Below are positions 8,855 through 20,267 of a DNA stretch of 64,000 nt, in pieces (within the stretch, counting starts at the first letter, position 1; each line of letters starts with the position of its first letter). The position numbers and the translations under genes were made by a program. The DNA is from an uncultured Porphyromonadaceae bacterium (GTDB lineage: Bacteria > Bacteroidota > Bacteroidia > Bacteroidales > Muribaculaceae): the NCBI GenBank assembly GCA_947573485.1, contig CANPGB010000016.1, forward strand, positions 1 to 64,000, written 5' to 3'. The notes beneath the pieces are model-generated. The model searched no databases. It was given only the letters and a program-made list of their open reading frames with translations, and was not told the origin of the DNA.

Positions 8855-10585
8855 TTAACGTATAATCTTGAAAGAAGCTGTTCCTGACCTGACTATATAA
8901 ACGCCTTTAGAAAGCTTCTCAAGCTCTTTGCGGTGCACATTCTGCTTTAAGAGCACACCTTGCATATTAAATACGCTGAACTTTTCGTCCAAAGTATCCA
9001 TGGCTATATTGTCTACAGAGGCCGATTCTTCAAACTCGATTTCCAATTTAGCATGATTTGATAGTTTCCCGATTTTCAGATGTCCGTCTGCCGGCACCTC
9101 TCTCGATTTTCCGTCCAAAGAGATATAAGAAATCACATAACCTATTTCGGGGGTTATATCAACCACTACCTCTGCGGTCTCCAGGACTTCAAATGCCTGA
9201 TAGCCGGAATATACTGCACCGTATTTCTGTTCTACAAATGTTCCATTATAACAGGCCTTTCCGTTTGGCCCTACATTTATCGACAACGTATTGCATACCT
9301 CCAAAACATCTTTTATGTCATTGAACTCCCGCCAGCCTTGCGCTCTCCAATAAGCGGAGGCACTCCCCTTAGGAACATATAAAGTCCCTTTGGTACAATT
9401 AGACCCAGTGGCAAAAGAATAATAGAACGATGTTGTAGGAGGTTCTTTCGCATAGCAATACACATCGGTCAAATTGCGGCATCTATAAATGGATACATCA
9501 AAGTTAACCAAAGAAGAAGGCAGATACAACGAAGTCATTGGCATATCGTCATAACCTCCATTGAGACTCTCCCGGTTCAAAGTAACGACACCTGGCGGAA
9601 TCAACATCTCATGCAGAGATTGGCACTGCAAAAGAGCACCATTTGTCAACACTGTGCAATATTTTGGAAATCGTATCCGCTTTAGATTCTTCATCCATGC
9701 AAAAGCATAATCCGGCATATCGGCGATATCATCGGTGTAAAGATAATCTTGCCAAGCCTTCACGTACCATTTTCCGCCCTCAACAAACACGGCGTCTTTC
9801 AGATCGAGAGCAATAAGTTTACCTGCGGTTGTGCCATTGGTTTCATTCAATCCGCACATATCTCTGAGCAGGCGGAGGTCAGTACCATTCAATGGGCCTT
9901 TTACAGTTAGATTTGTTATATTATATTTTAAGTCAGCAGTTATATAATCTTCAAGCGTACCTGGCGATTCGACAGCAACAACAGTAGTTTTAGAGGTATC
10001 CCAAGAATCATAATACATGGCAGCGCCGGTTTGATTTCCGCCGGAAGCGGTTGCATTTACCGTAACATTACAAATTTCAGAATTAGTGCCGAGATTCGAC
10101 TTCACATGTATTTTGGTAACCCCCTCTGCCTTTGCGGTAACAAGTCCGACAGGAGAAACCGAGAGTATATTTTGGTCATATCCTGTAAACTGAATCGACG
10201 GATTAAGGAAGGTTGTGGTGTTAAAACTCCAGGAAAGTTGAAACGAATCGCCTACTTTCAAACTTTTAAATATTGGAGCAATCGAAATTTTAGTATCTGC
10301 GCAGCTAAAAGACCAGCGACGTGTACGAGTATAGGACGTTGAGCCTATCCGATCTTGATATGTGCAAGTAACAGTTGCCGTTCCTCCGAAATAAGCCTGT
10401 GCGATGACATGGCATAGAAAGCCAACAGAAGAAAGATGAAGCGTGGGATTGTCGGTTGTCCATACAGGTGAATGCTCGCCTGTTGTCGGCTCGAAAGAAA
10501 CATCTACACTTTGACCGGGAGATAACACCGACGCATGCACCACAGAGAATACCAACGATAGCAGTAGGATTAGTAGTCCTCTCAT
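8855..10585 (-). CDS. secreted protein with Ig-like and leucine-rich-repeat-like (BspA-type) regions and C-terminal sorting-like tail
   Basis: 576 aa, signal peptide, YVPKGSASAYWRAQGWREF pattern and tail VYIVRSGTASFKIIR. Confidence 0.6.
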   Translation of the reverse strand: MRGLLILLLSLVFSVVHASVLSPGQSVDVSFEPTTGEHSPVWTTDNPTLHLSSVGFLCHVIAQAYFGGTATVTCTYQDRIGSTSYTRTRRWSFSCADTKISIAPIFKSLKVGDSFQLSWSFNTTTFLNPSIQFTGYDQNILSVSPVGLVTAKAEGVTKIHVKSNLGTNSEICNVTVNATASGGNQTGAAMYYDSWDTSKTTVVAVESPGTLEDYITADLKYNITNLTVKGPLNGTDLRLLRDMCGLNETNGTTAGKLIALDLKDAVFVEGGKWYVKAWQDYLYTDDIADMPDYAFAWMKNLKRIRFPKYCTVLTNGALLQCQSLHEMLIPPGVVTLNRESLNGGYDDMPMTSLYLPSSLVNFDVSIYRCRNLTDVYCYAKEPPTTSFYYSFATGSNCTKGTLYVPKGSASAYWRAQGWREFNDIKDVLEVCNTLSINVGPNGKACYNGTFVEQKYGAVYSGYQAFEVLETAEVVVDITPEIGYVISYISLDGKSREVPADGHLKIGKLSNHAKLEIEFEESASVDNIAMDTLDEKFSVFNMQGVLLKQNVHRKELEKLSKGVYIVRSGTASFKIIR

Positions 10586-10656
10586 AGTTTAAATTGTATT
10601 CCAGTCGGCCCCGAGGAAACTAATTGTTATAAGAAACGTGAGCCGACTACGCCACG

Positions 10657-10788
10657 TCTTGTATTTGGAGGCCCTGAGAAAACCTTAGTATATAGATATG
10701 GTGATAGTAGCCCACGCTATATGCGCGAGAACCACTATGCCTTCTCTCATATACTATTCAGAAGTTTCTCAGGTTTCCAAATACGAGA
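10657..10788. repeat. 132-bp imperfect inverted repeat
   Basis: Left arm TCTTGTATTTGGAGGCCCTGAGAAA, right arm TTTCTCAGGTTTCCAAATACGAGA. Confidence 0.65.
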
Positions 10789-10960
10789 TAAGCATAACGC
10801 TTCCTTTTTCCAAAATGTAATGAATCGACCTGTGGTCAATTCGTTGGCAAAGATATACAAAATATTTAATGCAGCAATATACTCTCAACAAATTACTGTA
10901 AAATTTCTGTGTAATTATTACTATACTGATAATTCCGACTTATGAACATAGAGTTATATA

Positions 10961-10980
10961 AATCACACTATATTGTGATT
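10961..10980. promoter_or_regulatory. palindromic operator O1 upstream of hipB-like gene
   Basis: AATCACA-CTATAT-TGTGATT. Confidence 0.65.
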
Positions 10981-11007
10981 TTACCGTAAAATCCCATTTA
11001 TTTTTTG

Positions 11008-11015
11008 TATATTTG
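11008..11015 (+). promoter_or_regulatory. -7 element TATATTTG between the two operators
   Basis: TAnnTTTG match between O1 and O2. Confidence 0.5.
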
Positions 11016-11017
11016 CA

Positions 11018-11045
11018 CCAAAATCACAACGCACTGTGATTTTGG
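11018..11045. promoter_or_regulatory. palindromic operator O2 just upstream of hipB-like start codon
   Basis: CCAAAATCACA-ACGCAC-TGTGATTTTGG, 11-bp perfect arms. Confidence 0.7.
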
Positions 11046-11052
11046 TGTTTTT

Positions 11053-11256
11053 ATGAACTATCAGCAAATCGGCCAAACAATCAAAGAGCGACGCAAGTCG
11101 TTGCATATAAACCAGTATACTCTGGCCTCCCTGGCCGGTGTGGGTCTGAATACTCTGGTGGCGATAGAGCGAGGCAATGGCAACGCCAAGATTCAAACCA
11201 TAATAGCTATACTCGACACTCTCGGCCTAAAAATAGATGTAACCCTTAAAGATTGA
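11053..11256 (+). CDS. XRE-family HTH regulator, HipB-like antitoxin
   Basis: 67 aa; MNYQQIGQTIKERRKSLHINQYTLASLAGVGLNTLVAIERGNGNAKIQTI. Confidence 0.85.
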   Translation: MNYQQIGQTIKERRKSLHINQYTLASLAGVGLNTLVAIERGNGNAKIQTIIAILDTLGLKIDVTLKD

Positions 11257-11261
11257 TATTT

Positions 11262-11588
11262 ATGAGAAAATGCAAGGTCTATGTAAATGGTATTGAGGCA
11301 GGTGTCTTGTCTGAGCTTGATAATCCGCGCGAATACGTATTCAAATACAGCAGTGATTATCTTTTGGACCGACTGCCTTCGGTGTGTCTCTCCATGCCTC
11401 TTAGGGAAGAGGAGTATAGGTCGCGCACGCTTTTCCCTTATTTTTTCAATCTCCTTTCGGAGGGGGAGAACAGAGCCATACAATCGTCGCTGCTGCATAT
11501 CGACAAAGACGACGACTTCGGTATACTTTTAGCAACAGCACAATATGATACTGTTGGTGCCGTCACTGTAAAACCTGTCAAAGACTAA
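11262..11588 (+). CDS. HipA N-terminal-domain protein (HipS-like)
   Basis: 108 aa; VYVNGIEAGVLSEL...LSMPLREEEYRSRTLFPYFFNLLSEGENR is the HipA N-subdomain only. Confidence 0.8.
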   Translation: MRKCKVYVNGIEAGVLSELDNPREYVFKYSSDYLLDRLPSVCLSMPLREEEYRSRTLFPYFFNLLSEGENRAIQSSLLHIDKDDDFGILLATAQYDTVGAVTVKPVKD

Positions 11589-11591
11589 GAT

Positions 11592-12599
11592 ATGAATCCC
11601 ACTGAAATAAATATTTGCCCGTCGCTGCTGACAGACGGTCATTGCTCCTACTCTCCCACGGCCCTGAAAAGATTGTTTGACGGCAGAGTGGTAAGCCATA
11701 TACTGAATTTCGATTCTCCGGCCTCAATGAACCTCGCCGGCCTGGAGGCCGTGAAAAATGTGCGCCGCCTGTCTCTCTCGGGAGCACAGCCTAAATTCGG
11801 GCTTGTGCTTGGCGATGACAATAATCTGAGATATTCAGCCGAACACGAACAAAGCACCTATATTCTGAAACCCCGCCCGACGGGCTACCAAATAATCAAC
11901 CACGATTATTGTGCAGCCAATGAGAATCTTACCATGCAGATTGCCGCACAGGTTTATGGTATAGAAACGGCAGCCAACGGTCTGTGCTTCTTTCGCGACG
12001 GCCAGATGGCCTATATCACCCGTAGGTTTGATGTTCATGCCAAGGGGAAATTTGCGCAGGAAGATTTCGCTTCTCTTATGGGCTTGACCAAAGCAGACGG
12101 TGGCTCTGACTTCAAATACAATAACGGCAGTTACGAAGAGTGCGCCGAGATTATCCGCAGATATGTCAAGACCGCTACTGTGGATATACTGCGATTTTTC
12201 AAGGTGGTGCTGTTCAACTTCATTACGCTTAATGATGATGCTCACCTTAAAAATTTCAGTCTGGTGAGCGACGGCAGGGAGTATCACCTTTCCCCGGCAT
12301 ACGACCTTGTGAACACCTCGCTTCAATTATATGAACCACGCATTTTCGCGTTGGATAAAGGTCTGTTTAAAGAAGGGATGCAACTTACGGATACCCGACA
12401 AGTTACATCGGATGATTTCGTTGAACTCGGCAGGAGGATAGGATTGCCCGAAAGAGTTGTTATGCAGGAAATCACACGCTTTACGCGCCCCAGCGAAAAA
12501 GCCGATGCGATGATTGCACGTTCATTCCTGTCAGACGATTTGAAGCGGACATACCGCTTAGGCTACCATTACCGCCAATCAATGATTCGCCCTGAATAA
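11592..12599 (+). CDS. HipA-family serine/threonine kinase core (HipT-like toxin)
   Basis: 335 aa; LSLSGAQPKFGLVL loop, LNDDAHLKNFSL catalytic loop, LSPAYDLVNT metal-binding motif. Confidence 0.85.
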   Translation: MNPTEINICPSLLTDGHCSYSPTALKRLFDGRVVSHILNFDSPASMNLAGLEAVKNVRRLSLSGAQPKFGLVLGDDNNLRYSAEHEQSTYILKPRPTGYQIINHDYCAANENLTMQIAAQVYGIETAANGLCFFRDGQMAYITRRFDVHAKGKFAQEDFASLMGLTKADGGSDFKYNNGSYEECAEIIRRYVKTATVDILRFFKVVLFNFITLNDDAHLKNFSLVSDGREYHLSPAYDLVNTSLQLYEPRIFALDKGLFKEGMQLTDTRQVTSDDFVELGRRIGLPERVVMQEITRFTRPSEKADAMIARSFLSDDLKRTYRLGYHYRQSMIRPE

Positions 12600-12649
12600 T
12601 TCCGGGCCGAAAACTAAAGGCTCAGCGTCTGCCGCCCGCATGGTTCAGA

Positions 12650-12681
12650 TTTGCAACTGTCGGCAGAAATGGTTAATTTTG
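12650..12681 (+). promoter_or_regulatory. Bacteroidetes promoter, TTTG-N20-TAATTTTG
   Basis: -33 TTTG (12650-12653) and -7 TAATTTTG (12674-12681) upstream of ATG 12712. Confidence 0.6.
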
Positions 12682-12711
12682 CATCATAAAAACAACCAAT
12701 AAACCCACATC

Positions 12712-14799
12712 ATGCACAAAATAGCAATGACAGCAACGGCTGTTCTGGTAGCGGCAAGCGCCGCAGCCGCCGAGACACCGGTGTTCAAGAGCCCCGACGG
12801 GTGCTTTTCAATCGACGCCCTCGAAGCGCTCGGCCGCGTGTCGTCGCCCTCGGTAAGCCCCGACGGCAAGACAGTGCTCTTCGGCATCTCGTATGAGAAT
12901 CTTGCCGAGAACAACGCAAACAACGACCTCTATACCTTGGCCGTAGACGGCAAGGACGCCCAGCCACGACGCATTACCGACACTCCCAAGAGCGAGAGCT
13001 CGGCAGTGTGGTACGACGGCGGCCGCCGCATAGCATTCCTCTACCCCGACGCCGACGGCAATGCCCAGCTGTGGACAATGAACCCCGACGGCACCGACCG
13101 TGTGCAGGCTTCGGAGCACCCCGGCGGTATCTCGGGCTTCCTTATCTCGCCCGACGAGACCAAGATTGTGGTTATAGGCAATGTGAAGTATGCCCGCAGC
13201 GCAGGCGACCTCTATGCCGACCTGCCCAAGGCCACCGGCCGCGTTATCGACGACCTCATGTACAAGCACTGGGACGAGTGGACCACCGAGATTCCTCACC
13301 CCTTTGTTGGCGATTTCGCCGAGGGTAAGGTAAGCGGTCTCAAAGATATTATGGCCGACGAGCCTTTCGAGGCACCTATGAAGCCTTTCGGCGGTTCGGA
13401 GTCGTTCGCATGGTCGCCCGACAGCAAGACACTCGTTTACGTGTCGCGCAAGAAAACCGGCCTTGAGTATGCCATATCCACCAACTCCGACCTCTATCTC
13501 TACCACGTAGAAAGTGGCCAGACCCGCAACCTCACCGAGGGTATGATGGGCTATGACACCGCACCCGCGTTCTCGCCCGACGGCCACTACCTGGCATGGC
13601 TGAGCATGGAGCACGACGGCTATGAGAGCGACAAGAACCGCCTCTTTATCCTCGACTGCCAAACAGCCGAGCGCCGCGACCTCACTGCCGACTGGGATTA
13701 CACTATTGACGAGTTCGCATGGGCACCCGACGGCCAGAGCCTCTACTTCATTGCCGCCAAAGACGGCGTGATACCCGTGTTCAACATCAAGCTCGCCAAC
13801 GCCGAAGTAAAGCAGCTCACCGACGAGGTTGCCGACTTCACCTCTCTCGCTCCCGTGGGCAAGGATAAAGTTGTGACCATGCGCCACAGCATGCTCCGCC
13901 CCAACGAAATCATGCTTCTGAGCCTCAACGGCAAGAAGGCACCCACAGTGAAACCGCTCACCGACATCAACGGCTACATCTTCGCTCAGCTCGATATGCC
14001 CACCGTTGAGAAGCGCCTCGTGCCCACTACCGACGGCAAGCAGATGGTTACCTGGGTAATATACCCGCCCAAGTTCGACGCCACCAAGAAATACCCCTCG
14101 ATACTCTACTGCCAGGGCGGCCCGCAGCAGGCAGTTAGCCAGTTCTGGAGCTACCGCTGGAACTTTGCCCTCATGGGCGCCAACGGCTACATTGTAATCG
14201 CCCCCAACCGTCGCGGCCTCCCCGGCTTCGGCACAGAGTGGAACGCACAGATTTCAAAGGACTATCCCGGCCAGAATATGGCCGACTACCTCGCCGCTGT
14301 CGACGACCTCAAGCGTGAAAGCTACATCGACCCCGCCCGCATAGGCGCTACAGGCGCAAGCTACGGCGGCTTCTCGATTTACTATCTTGCAGGCCACCAC
14401 GAAAAGCGCTTTGCAGCCCTCCTTGCCCACGCCGGTATCTTCAACATGGAAGCCCAGTACCTCGAAACCGAGGAGATGTGGTTTGCCAACTGGGATATGG
14501 GTGGCGCATATTGGGAGAAAGACAATGCCGCAGCGCAGCGCACTTTCGCCAACTCGCCCCACCGCTTCGTCGACAAATGGGATACCCCTATCATGATTTC
14601 GCACGGTGAGCTCGACTACCGTATCCTTGCCTCGCAGGGCATGGCAGCTTTCAACGCAGCCAAGCTCCGCGGCATACCCGCCGAAATGGTAATCTACCCC
14701 GACGAGAACCACTGGATTCTCAAGCCTCAGAACGCCGTTCTCTGGCAGCGCCTCTTCTTCCGCTGGTTCGACAAGTGGCTCAAACCCGAGCAGAAATAA
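12712..14799 (+). CDS. S9 family peptidase (DPP/acylaminoacyl-peptidase-like)
   Basis: Beta-propeller repeats plus GATGASYGGFSIYYLAGHH nucleophile elbow. Confidence 0.9.
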   Translation: MHKIAMTATAVLVAASAAAAETPVFKSPDGCFSIDALEALGRVSSPSVSPDGKTVLFGISYENLAENNANNDLYTLAVDGKDAQPRRITDTPKSESSAVWYDGGRRIAFLYPDADGNAQLWTMNPDGTDRVQASEHPGGISGFLISPDETKIVVIGNVKYARSAGDLYADLPKATGRVIDDLMYKHWDEWTTEIPHPFVGDFAEGKVSGLKDIMADEPFEAPMKPFGGSESFAWSPDSKTLVYVSRKKTGLEYAISTNSDLYLYHVESGQTRNLTEGMMGYDTAPAFSPDGHYLAWLSMEHDGYESDKNRLFILDCQTAERRDLTADWDYTIDEFAWAPDGQSLYFIAAKDGVIPVFNIKLANAEVKQLTDEVADFTSLAPVGKDKVVTMRHSMLRPNEIMLLSLNGKKAPTVKPLTDINGYIFAQLDMPTVEKRLVPTTDGKQMVTWVIYPPKFDATKKYPSILYCQGGPQQAVSQFWSYRWNFALMGANGYIVIAPNRRGLPGFGTEWNAQISKDYPGQNMADYLAAVDDLKRESYIDPARIGATGASYGGFSIYYLAGHHEKRFAALLAHAGIFNMEAQYLETEEMWFANWDMGGAYWEKDNAAAQRTFANSPHRFVDKWDTPIMISHGELDYRILASQGMAAFNAAKLRGIPAEMVIYPDENHWILKPQNAVLWQRLFFRWFDKWLKPEQK

Positions 14800-14803
14800 G
14801 TTA

Positions 14804-15340
14804 ATGTCGAAATCAAGCCTCAAAAAAGAATTGGTCACCTTCACCAACGAGCAGTTGGTGGAGGTGATTCTTAATGCCTACTCCTCATCGAAAGAGGCCA
14901 AGGCCTACTTCGAGTTTTTTCTCAACCCCGATGTCGACGCACTCTTCGAGAAGAAAATCGACATCATAGCCAAGGAGCTCAACCGCACCAAGTGGGGCTA
15001 CTGCAAGGCGCGCATAAGCATTATCCGCGGCTGCATACGCGACTTCGAAAGCTTCGGTGTCGGAGCCGAGGCGGTTGCAAAACTCATGTACAGCACCCTG
15101 CGCATGCTCGTGGGGCAATACCGCTACCTCAACTACGGCGAACCACTGATGAAAGGTGTGGGCAAACTCACTGCCGACTACATCGCCTACGCACACACCA
15201 ACGGCTTTGCGTCTACAGCCCTGGCAAACATCAACGCCCTCGCCTCAGAAGAGGGTCTCGGCACACCGCAGATGCGCGCCGCCGTCAAAAAACGCGCCCT
15301 CGACACCGTGGAAGAACTTACATCGGGCGCCGGGAGGTGA
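14804..15340 (+). CDS. DUF6155-like hypothetical protein
   Basis: 178 aa; MSKSSLKKELVTFTNEQLVEVILNAYSSSKEAKAYFEFFLNP. Confidence 0.6.
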   Translation: MSKSSLKKELVTFTNEQLVEVILNAYSSSKEAKAYFEFFLNPDVDALFEKKIDIIAKELNRTKWGYCKARISIIRGCIRDFESFGVGAEAVAKLMYSTLRMLVGQYRYLNYGEPLMKGVGKLTADYIAYAHTNGFASTALANINALASEEGLGTPQMRAAVKKRALDTVEELTSGAGR

Positions 15341-15370
15341 GATACTTATCTACCCGCACCAATATAAAAA

Positions 15371-15410
15371 GGAGACCGCATCAGTCAAGACGCGGTCTCC
15401 TTTAGTTTTT
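15371..15410. terminator. bidirectional terminator between convergent genes
   Basis: GGAGACCGC...GCGGTCTCC with A tract upstream and T tract downstream. Confidence 0.75.
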
Positions 15411-15423
15411 TATTGGCTGCGGT

Positions 15424-17351
<1,928 letters not shown>

Positions 17352-17512
17352 GATAGATATATAGTTTATGTTTTATATTTTTTCTTCTGCAAGACATTTA
17401 TGCAAATACCTTGCCAAACGGGCTTGTGTCAGTCAGCGACTGCCATTTTGTCAACCCGGAGGTATAACGCCCCGGGGCATGGCGAGGTTTAGGGCGAGTG
17501 TAATATTTTAAA

Positions 17513-17520
17513 TATCTTTG
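17513..17520 (+). promoter_or_regulatory. -7 element TATCTTTG upstream of ABC transporter genes
   Basis: TAnnTTTG match. Confidence 0.5.
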
Positions 17521-17575
17521 CGTCTAATATACCAAAACCCCGGAAAAATTATAAACATAATCATATAAACCTGCA

Positions 17576-18535
17576 ATGGACAATATTTTAACAGCCACGC
17601 ACATCACCAAGGACTACGCCGGCCACCGCGCCCTCGACGACGTATCCATTTCGGTGCCGCGCGGCAAAGTCTACGGTCTGCTCGGCCCCAACGGCGCGGG
17701 CAAAACCACTCTAATCCGCATCATCAACCACATTACGGCGCCCGACAGCGGCGAGGTGACTTTCGACGGTCACCGCCTGACTGCCGACGACATTGTCAAC
17801 ATAGGCTACCTCCCCGAGGAGCGCGGTCTTTACAAGAAAATGAAAGTCGGCGACCAGGCAGTGTTCTTCGCCCGCCTCAAAGGGCTGTCGAAGTCCGACG
17901 CCGAGGCCCAGCTCCGCTCATGGTTCGAGCGCCTCGACATCAGCGAGTGGTGGGATAAGAAGGTTGAGGAGCTCTCAAAGGGCATGGCACAGAAGGTGCA
18001 GTTCATAGTCACCGTGCTCCACCGCCCCAAGCTGCTCATCTTCGACGAGCCTTTCTCGGGCTTCGACCCCATAAACGCCGGCATCCTCAAACGCGAGATT
18101 CTCAAGCTGCGCGACGAGGGCGCCACCGTGATATTCTCGACCCACAACATGGGCAGTGTCGAGGAGCTTTGCGACGAGATTTCGCTCATCAACCGCTCGC
18201 GCAATATCCTCTCGGGTCCTGTGCGCGACCTGCGCGAGAAGTTCTCCGACAACCGCTACGCCCTGGCCTTTATCGGCAATCCCGACACTCTTCGCGCCGC
18301 CGTGGCGCCTGCCTGCACATCGTTTGAGCTCGGGGCTATAGACACCGACGGCAATGCCACTGCAATAGTGTCGCTGCCCGGCGCCGACGCCCTCAAACCT
18401 TTCGTGGCCGCCGCCAACGATGCCGTGATTATCAACTCGTTCCGCAGGCTCATGCCCTCTATGGACGATATTTTCGTTTCTGCCGTCGAGGCCTATAACC
18501 GTGCCGACGACGCCCAAAGTTCCATACAGCAATGA
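17576..18535 (+). CDS. ABC transporter ATP-binding protein (NatA-like)
   Basis: Walker A GPNGAGKTT, signature LSKGMAQK, Walker B LLIFDEPFSG. Confidence 0.93.
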   Translation: MDNILTATHITKDYAGHRALDDVSISVPRGKVYGLLGPNGAGKTTLIRIINHITAPDSGEVTFDGHRLTADDIVNIGYLPEERGLYKKMKVGDQAVFFARLKGLSKSDAEAQLRSWFERLDISEWWDKKVEELSKGMAQKVQFIVTVLHRPKLLIFDEPFSGFDPINAGILKREILKLRDEGATVIFSTHNMGSVEELCDEISLINRSRNILSGPVRDLREKFSDNRYALAFIGNPDTLRAAVAPACTSFELGAIDTDGNATAIVSLPGADALKPFVAAANDAVIINSFRRLMPSMDDIFVSAVEAYNRADDAQSSIQQ

Positions 18536-19794
18536 AATCAGCACTCAGCATAATAATATCGCGCGAATACCTTGAGCGCGTCAAACGCAAGAGCTTCATC
18601 ATAAGCACCTTGCTCGTGCCCTTCTTCATGATTCTGCTCATGTTCGCACCGGCTGCCATAATGATTTTCCAGACCCCGGAGTCGAAGACTGTGGCCGTCA
18701 TCGACGACAGCGGCGTGGTGGCACAGCGCCTGCGCAACAGCGATGAAGTGAAATTCGTGCCCTACACCGCCGCCCTCGACAGCGCCCGCGCCGACGAGAG
18801 CATCGAGGCAATCCTCACCATTGGCGCCAAGGCTGTCGACCGCCCCGATGGCGCCATAAGCCTCTATTTCCGCGGCGCTCCCTCTATGGCAACCGACAGC
18901 TACATCTCGGGCCAGCTCAAGCAGGCTATTGAGGATATCCGTCTCGAAGCCTACAACATCGAGAACATTCGCGAGATTCTCAAGGAAGTTGAGGTCAACA
19001 TAAGCTACCCCACTATCCGCATCGACAAAGATGAGGATACGGGCACATCATCGGCCCTCTCCTATGTCATAGCCCTGATGATGGATATGATACTCTATAT
19101 GTTTATCCTCATCTACGGCCAAATGGTAATGACAAGCATTATCGAAGAGAAGAACAACCGCGTGCTCGAGATTGTGGTATCGTCGGTCAAGCCCTCGTCG
19201 CTCATGCTCGGCAAGATTCTCGGCATAGGCCTTGTGGCTATCACACAGATACTTATATGGGCTGTTCTCATCGGCGCCTGCTCGGCTTGGGCAGTGCCCT
19301 TCCTCGGTGAGATGCCCGCCATGGCCGACGAACCCGAGCTCATGGGAGCCATAGCGCAGCTCAGCGACTTCGGCTACGTGGCCTCGCTCTTCATCTACAT
19401 GATACTGTTCTTCATCGGCGGCTACCTCTTCTACTCGGCAATCTACGCAGCCATAGGCTCGGCAGTAGACAATGTGCAGGACGCCTCGCAGCTCTCCACC
19501 ATAGCCACCATGCCGGTGATAATCGGTATCATAGCCTCAATGTCGGTAATACAGAACCCCGGGTCAACGCTGTCGTTCTGGATTTCGATCTTCCCCTTCA
19601 CCTCGCCTATGGCCATGATGAGCCGCCTGCCCTTCGGCGTTCCTTTCTGGGAAATAGCCCTCGCCCTGGTGGTGCTCTACGCAAGCTTCCTCGGCCTCAT
19701 ATGGCTCTGCGCCAAAATCTACCGTGTGGGCATATTCATGTATGGCAAGAAACCCACTCTCATAGAGATTCTCAAGTGGTCGCGATATAAATAA
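18532..19794 (+). CDS. ABC transporter permease (NatB-like)
   Basis: 4-bp overlap with the ATPase gene; ISREYLERVKRKSFIISTLLVPFFM and ITSIIEEKNNRVLEI-type region. Confidence 0.9.
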   Translation: MKSALSIIISREYLERVKRKSFIISTLLVPFFMILLMFAPAAIMIFQTPESKTVAVIDDSGVVAQRLRNSDEVKFVPYTAALDSARADESIEAILTIGAKAVDRPDGAISLYFRGAPSMATDSYISGQLKQAIEDIRLEAYNIENIREILKEVEVNISYPTIRIDKDEDTGTSSALSYVIALMMDMILYMFILIYGQMVMTSIIEEKNNRVLEIVVSSVKPSSLMLGKILGIGLVAITQILIWAVLIGACSAWAVPFLGEMPAMADEPELMGAIAQLSDFGYVASLFIYMILFFIGGYLFYSAIYAAIGSAVDNVQDASQLSTIATMPVIIGIIASMSVIQNPGSTLSFWISIFPFTSPMAMMSRLPFGVPFWEIALALVVLYASFLGLIWLCAKIYRVGIFMYGKKPTLIEILKWSRYK

Positions 19795-19817
19795 ATACAA
19801 GCGAATTTAAGCAACGA

Positions 19818-19856
19818 CAGAGGCCGGCTCCCGCGTGGGAACCGGCCTCTTATATT
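19818..19856 (+). terminator. terminator hairpin, copy 1
   Basis: AGAGGCCGGCTCCCGCGTGGGAACCGGCCTCT followed by TATATTTCTT. Confidence 0.75.
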
Positions 19857-19909
19857 TCTTACAGAAGTTTAGAACAGGTAAGCTGCCAATTTTAAAAACA
19901 GGGGTGCTG

Positions 19910-20149
19910 TTACTTTACTTCCACTCCATTTTCATAAAGCCACTCAGGCGAGATGTCGGAGCCGTTCGCCCAAAAGATAGTCTCATCGAGGCCAAATTGA
20001 GTAAACCGTGCTTCATCTTTTAAATCTTGATAGGCAGGATACTTCAGCAAGGGTGATAAATCAACTTGCTTAATGACTCCGGTACTGAAGGTGCATAACA
20101 ATATATAGGCACCAAGATATTTAACTTGTGTTACTGTCAGAAAATCCAT
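19910..20149 (-). CDS. DUF2442-domain small protein
   Basis: 79 aa; VKYLGAYILLCTFSTGVIKQVDLSPLL...FWANGSDISPEWLYENG. Confidence 0.75.
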   Translation of the reverse strand: MDFLTVTQVKYLGAYILLCTFSTGVIKQVDLSPLLKYPAYQDLKDEARFTQFGLDETIFWANGSDISPEWLYENGVEVK

Positions 20150-20267
20150 ATTCCGGTTGCGAAAATAATAAACCGCTCAAAAACTGCCAAATAAAACTAA
20201 ATAAAAAGATATTCTTCTAACGAAATAGGCATATATCTCACTAAGTAATCTATTTTACTACTGACTA

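Noticed and set aside
11262-12599. Frameshifted or broken hipA pseudogene
   Set aside because: Clean stop, 3-bp gap and new ATG; both parts intact and match the known split HipS/HipT layout.
12808-13887. 359-aa minus-strand ORF
   Set aside because: Antisense to the S9 peptidase gene.
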